Shown: positions 59,901 to 64,000 of the stretch, one piece after another
Position numbering within the stretch: the stretch's first letter is position 1
How the letters are laid out: each line of letters opens with the position of its first letter
NCBI RefSeq assembly: GCF_001949145.1
Contig: NW_019091422.1
Location: 1,324,407 to 1,388,406, forward strand
Direction of reading: 5' to 3'
Source of the DNA: Acanthaster planci
Taxonomy: Eukaryota; Echinodermata; Asteroidea; Valvatida; Acanthasteridae
Length of the DNA: 64,000 nt
Translations under genes and position numbers: made by a program
The notes under the pieces: model-generated
The model's database searches: none
What the model was told of the DNA's origin: nothing
The model's input: only the letters and a program-made list of their open reading frames with translations

Positions 59901-62900
59901 TCAAGAAAGAAAATCTCACACGATGAGAGTTTGATTCCGAAAAAAAATTGTAAGAAGTAGATTCGTAAACAAGCATCATGACCCTCCTCATTGTTTGGGG
60001 GCCATCCAGGAAAAGGATAAAGGTGTTTAACTATTTCAAAACACTTGTTTATTTACAGTGAGGTGTTCTTGTCGAGGTTTGTGGCCTCTCTTTCGAGTAG
60101 CATCCACGTGGATTACTATCGCTCTGCCTAACTGCTTCATCTGTCCAAAACATTTCTTGTGTTGGTGCTACGTGCATTAGAAAAACAAACAGACAAACAA
60201 ACACATTACCACAGAGATACTTTGCTGGGATTCGTCCTTCAACTGCAATTCAAAGGCCCTATTATTTATTGTAAAAGGAAACGTTTGACCATGCGTGTGC
60301 TGAAGAGTAGCATATTGCCCTCAATTTTGACAGAATTTTTGTGAGCTCGTGTGTATGAACATTCAATACCTTCTGTTCGTGCGGAGTTTGTAAGTTAATG
60401 TTCGAACATTTGAATTCATAAACTCATCCTACCAATCAGTCGGGAAAGGTCCGGACGGCCTGCGAGGGTCAGAGCGGCACTCAGGTACTGGACTGGATTG
60501 TCCCCTTCAAAGTTGGCCCTCCAGATCCTCATCAAACTCCTCCCTGGCAGCTCGTAGGGTACCCTGTACTGGATCGAACGAATTTCCCGATAATCGAAGC
60601 CCAGGAAACGAGCTAGGTCCTGCCAAGAGTGACCCAGGGATGTTCCTATTTCCTCCAGGACCTCTGGATCAAGATCTTCCACATCTGTTGGCATTCAAGT
60701 AAATTAGTAAAATCTTTTTTTATCAAACTGGGATTACATAATAGGAAAAACTTCTCTGTAGACATCGATAACAACCTTCTCCCCCCAAAACCCCCCAATT
60801 TTACCATAAAATGTAATATTTACGGATGTCCAAGTACCAATGGACGATCACTTATTTTACCTCTTGCAAACGGATTTTGTTTGGGCAGTTGGTAATGGTT
60901 TTATCGTCTTGCATGTATGCCTTAAACCAAGAAATAAAAAAGATGAATTTGTAATCGCAACTCCTAAAAGTATTCATTGGATGTCTGAACGACATATCAC
61001 TTCAAGTTCTTCCTTCAAAGTCTGCAAGATTTCACGATGTCCTTCAGACGTGCTTCGAGTCCACACCACCCTTCTTTATGGAATATTACTAAAAAATTCA
61101 GCTGTACAGTGTTTTAATCTCGGCTTTAGCAGTACTTATACATTTAATACGAAACAAGCAACGCCTGGAATTAGGAATCCTTGATTTGGGGTTTTCATTT
61201 TTTATCATAATTACATTATACTGGAGTCTACTCACCCAGCTCACCAAGAAGGTCATATCTGCGGATCCGTTTAAGCGCCCAAACCAGGACGGTTCTCATG
61301 TCGTGTTTGTCGTAAAACTCCCGCCATTTAAATAGCATGTCTCGACTATTTTCAATCCTTGCATAGACCTCCCAGTCGAAACCCAGATACACGGCTAGAT
61401 CTTGCCAATCTTTCCTACTATCGAGGGCTCTGGCCAACTTTCTAAGACACTCGTCATCCACTACCTCGGCACCTGTGATTGAAAAAAGTCAACACTTGAG
61501 CATTGGCATGTCACAGAATTAACGATTTTGAGTTTATGATTTTTGCGCCGGGGCCTAAATAACAGAACAATGAATGCCATGCTTTGATAAAATTGCTGTT
61601 AGGCTACAAAATACTTAGAACAAAAGGACTAAGAATGTTTTTTAAAAGAACATAACAGTTCACAAAAGTAAAAATACTGAAGGTAAAACCACTCTCAAGG
61701 AATTTCAATAGCTTCACAGGCAGAATGCAAGTATTTATTGTTGAAAAGAGTAGTGGAACGCCTCAGGACTGAAGAAGTGTGTTTCTTACCTAGTTTTTCA
61801 AGCAGATCGTATCGATCTATTTTCTTCAAGGCCACCGTCACGTCGCCCATGTCGCCCCCAGCAGAGCGCAGCCTCCAGTTGAATAACATGTGCCGGGCTT
61901 GGTCGTGCACTTGCACTGAGTAACCCTCGATGATGGACACACACTCGCTCCAGTCGAAGCCGAGCTGGAGGGCAAGATCTGGCCAGTCATCCTCCAGCGC
62001 GTCTGCTAGAGTGTTCAGAGACTTGTCATCTATCCTGATTTCTTGATGGAAGAAAAAATGCGGTCACTGAGAAAATGAGGTTCCTCTACGGTTCCACTCT
62101 TCCTGGATCTAGCAAAACGAACCCTATCATCAGAAACTGAAAGTCATTATTCCGTGTAAAATACACCTAAGGCGTGGGTGTAAACATTTGCAAAACTCTG
62201 CCTCACCCCCTGGAAAGACTAAAAATGTAACATGTAGAAATTCCCCTAATGTTTTGAACAATTGAAAATATTGTTCCCTCAAAACGTGTTCCTGGTGCTC
62301 CCTTGCAGCAATGTACCGTAGCGTTCACTGCACTTTAAAAATAGGACCATGAATGCTACGCGCAAAGCAGCGCCTTGTTGCTTCCTTCACACTCCCTGAG
62401 TCCATCTACTCCGGCGTCGAATTCCATGTGCACCCTTGATTGAATACTTCCGAATCGGGCTTTCAGTTCCAACTTGGTAGTCAAGTTCTCACTGGACCTT
62501 TAATAGGCTTTCAAATACCTAGCAAGATATGGGACGGGAAGGGGTACCCTCCTACATGTCCAACCCCTGTACACACCCTAAAGTATTAATTGTTACCTGA
62601 CACATCCCCCTCAAGTAAGATCAAACAATGTGTGGGGGAAGTGTGCTCTCTGTCCAACATCTTGCTCATATGAATGCCGGCTTTTCTCCCACGTTCATAA
62701 CTGTATATATCTGTACTTCTCTCCCAAAGTTTCTTTGCACTCCGGGGTAATACAGCACCGCCTGAGACATCTTAAACATACGAATTGCGCACTATAAAAT
62801 AAACTGCTAATATATAGGATTTGCTCCTTTTACATCGCAGCTGCGTTTTTCCTTCAAATGACAGCCTATCATTAAAAGTAAGAATAGTTTGCGAAGCCTT

Positions 62901-63110
62901 ACAAACCCCACCCAGCAAGCAAAAACACCGGATAGCAATACACATACCACTGGAAATCAATCACTCTTTTAACGCGCAGGACGAATGTAAATTATAAGCA
63001 AAAATAGGGTAAAAGTGAAAAACCACTCAAACGGAGATTTTCTGCTAACTTTGGCTTCCCATACAACTTGTAGGTAAAATGACAGGGATTATTAGCTTAC
63101 TATGAGACAT
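56958..63110 (-). CDS. Death-domain / glycine-zipper / degenerate LRAT protein
   Basis: Convergent paralogue of 44888-51319. Exons in coding order: possible start 63110-63101 (MSH), 62041-61790, 61472-61236, 60684-60433 (three Death domains), 59687-59529 (Ser/Arg/Thr-rich linker), a doubtful second linker ending at 58962, and 57922-56958 (TAA). All confirmed introns are phase 1. The final exon has a polar lead, a Cys pair (GCFQKC), helices, a CVWDIGKLW motif shared with the + strand gene (CIWDLEKIY), a glycine zipper (GVPVLGSVIGGSLGAFIG) and one C-terminal LRAT-like domain. That domain keeps GDQI, NQHAIVV and LVYHRA, but the catalytic NC motif is replaced by a shortened QDGSEFAQWC, so the nucleophile is lost. 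The first LRAT domain and zinc-ribbon-like segment are absent. An 18-residue tail follows. The first exon is weakly supported; an upstream ATG in the last exon (57965) reads through a splice acceptor and is probably intronic. Confidence 0.78.
58962..59121 (-). pseudogene. Duplicated linker exon with no usable acceptor
   Basis: This segment aligns with the linker exon 59687-59529: ASHR..R...PSRS.E(F/Y) at the start, Ser-rich middle, and (D)TAFT/SAFTQ directly before a GTAG donor. Where the good copy has the acceptor TTGCAG, this copy has CTGCG. Nearby AGs are in the wrong phase, except a weak one at GTGAGAG/CATCC that would give a shorter exon. It is either a decayed duplicate or a truncated alternative exon. 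Confidence 0.5.
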
Positions 63111-63599
63111 TTTGGGGTGACTCGTCCAATTCACACATGATTACGTTGTCGCCATCCCATTCATCACCATCGTCGCACCTTTCAGAGTGTAAAAAGCAAT
63201 AGCTTTATTTGTAAAATAAAAACCCAACCCTTTTTGTTTAGTGTGAAATGCCGTTTGCCTCTAGACAGCCTGGCGTAGCCACGGGGGGGGGGGGGGGGGG
63301 CTTAGGGCAAGTGCCCCCCGCAAATCCCGGGGCCCCCGGGTTCCCCCGNNNNNNNNNNNNNNNNNNNNNNNNNNNNNNNNNNNNNNNNNNNNNNNNNNNN
63401 NNNNNNNNNNNNNNNNNNNNNNNNNNNNNNNNNNNNNNNNNNNNNNNNNNNNNNNNNNNNNNNNNNNNNNNNNNNNNNNNNNNNNNNNNNNNNNNNNNNN
63501 NNNNNNNNNNNNNNNNNNNNNNNNNAACAAACAAACAAACAAACACCCCAACAAACACCCCAACAAACAAACAAACAAACAAACAAACAAAATAAAACG

Positions 63600-63687
<88 letters not shown>

Positions 63688-64000
63688 AACAAACAAACAA
63701 ACAAACAAACAAACAAACAAAAACATGCCACTGAAAGCTGGTGCCCCTTGTGCCCCAATTAAGCTACGCCACGCTACGCCACGCTACACCACTGCCTTCA
63801 GGCGCTGCCACAAATCCGAAGCTTGGAGTCTAATTTTCCTCAATTAGTTGTCAAAGCTCACGTGCTGCTTTAACGTCGGAAGCAGTGATGCACACGAAAA
63901 GATGTTGTGGCCGTTTATATTAAAGCAAATTTCAGACTTTACAGGCTGTGAATCTTATCTTGAGTCCAACCACCGCCTCTTTCTGTTGCTTGAGTCCCGC
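63111..64000. other. Repeat-rich right edge with assembly gap
   Basis: It contains a G-run (63283-63300), G/C-rich low complexity, a gap of 177 N (63349-63525) and long (CAAA)n and (CAGA)n arrays. Flanking copies of GGCGTAGC / GCTACGCC-type sequence (around 63270 and 63765-63790) suggest the arrays sit inside a mobile element whose ends read TGGCGTAGC. No coding exon was seen beyond the possible start at 63110. Confidence 0.6.
63526..63722. repeat. (CAAA)n and (CAGA)n microsatellites
   Basis: CAAA units interrupted by CCCCAACAAACA at 63526-63594, about twenty CAGA units around 63600-63682, then CAAA units again to about 63722. The minus-strand Cys/Val/Leu/Phe-repeat frames across them are artefacts. 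Confidence 0.95.

Noticed and set aside
62586-62600. Minus-strand ATGTGTCAG/GTAACA as the first exon of the Death-domain gene
   Set aside because: It would end in phase 0, whereas the next exon at 62041 needs phase 1; the 63110-63101 candidate fits.
63238-63758. Minus-strand VCLSVCL-repeat frames of 136-165 codons
   Set aside because: Translation of (CAGA)n/(CAAA)n microsatellites and an N gap.
1-64000. CRISPR array, bacterial operons or phage genes
   Set aside because: The window is a eukaryotic nuclear sequence; no spaced direct repeats of CRISPR type or prokaryotic gene packing are present.

Overview
This is an animal nuclear genome window. The evidence is GT-AG introns in every multi-exon gene, metazoan-only protein families, TATA boxes, tRNA-derived SINE-like sequences, several MITE-like palindromic repeats, microsatellites and assembly gaps (N runs at 24277-24285 and 63349-63525). 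The gene content (RSF1 chromatin factor, Reeler-domain secreted proteins, IFI6/ISG12-like peptides, multi-Death-domain proteins with LRAT domains) and the many TACATGTA-type repeats suggest a marine invertebrate deuterostome such as an echinoderm, hemichordate or amphioxus. The species cannot be fixed from sequence alone. All exon models were built by hand from splice consensus, phase matching and paralogue comparison, without transcripts.

Layout. (1) 1105-9771, + strand: the 3' nine exons of RSF1 (remodeling and spacing factor 1). They encode 1232 residues from the end of the conserved N-terminal region through the PHD finger to the stop; the 5' exons lie outside the window. (2) 9772-18470: a gene-poor stretch holding possible RSF1 3' UTR and two MITE-like elements. 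(3) 18631-23691 and 27967-31793, + strand: two tandem Reeler-domain genes with the same six-exon, phase 1-0-2-1-1 structure, separated by repeats. (4) 33153-43375, + strand: four small genes for soluble, shortened IFI6/ISG12-motif proteins, two of which carry two motif copies. (5) 44888-51319, + strand: a six-exon gene for a predicted 862-residue protein with four Death domains, a Cys-rich zinc-ribbon-like segment, an LRAT-type domain, a long glycine-zipper hydrophobic region and a second LRAT-type domain. (6) 63110-56958, - strand, convergent with the previous gene: a paralogue with three Death-domain exons, Ser/Arg/Thr-rich linker exon(s), a glycine-zipper region and one LRAT-like domain that has lost its catalytic Cys.

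The right-hand 45 kb therefore looks like an innate-immunity-flavoured neighbourhood: Reeler/noduler-like secreted proteins, ISG12-like peptides and Death-domain/LRAT proteins. Rel/NF-kB consensus sites lie upstream of all four ISG12-like genes and close to the TATA box of the + strand Death-domain gene. The best candidate for an undescribed system is the pair of convergent Death-domain/LRAT/glycine-zipper genes, one with intact LRAT triads and one apparently catalytically dead.
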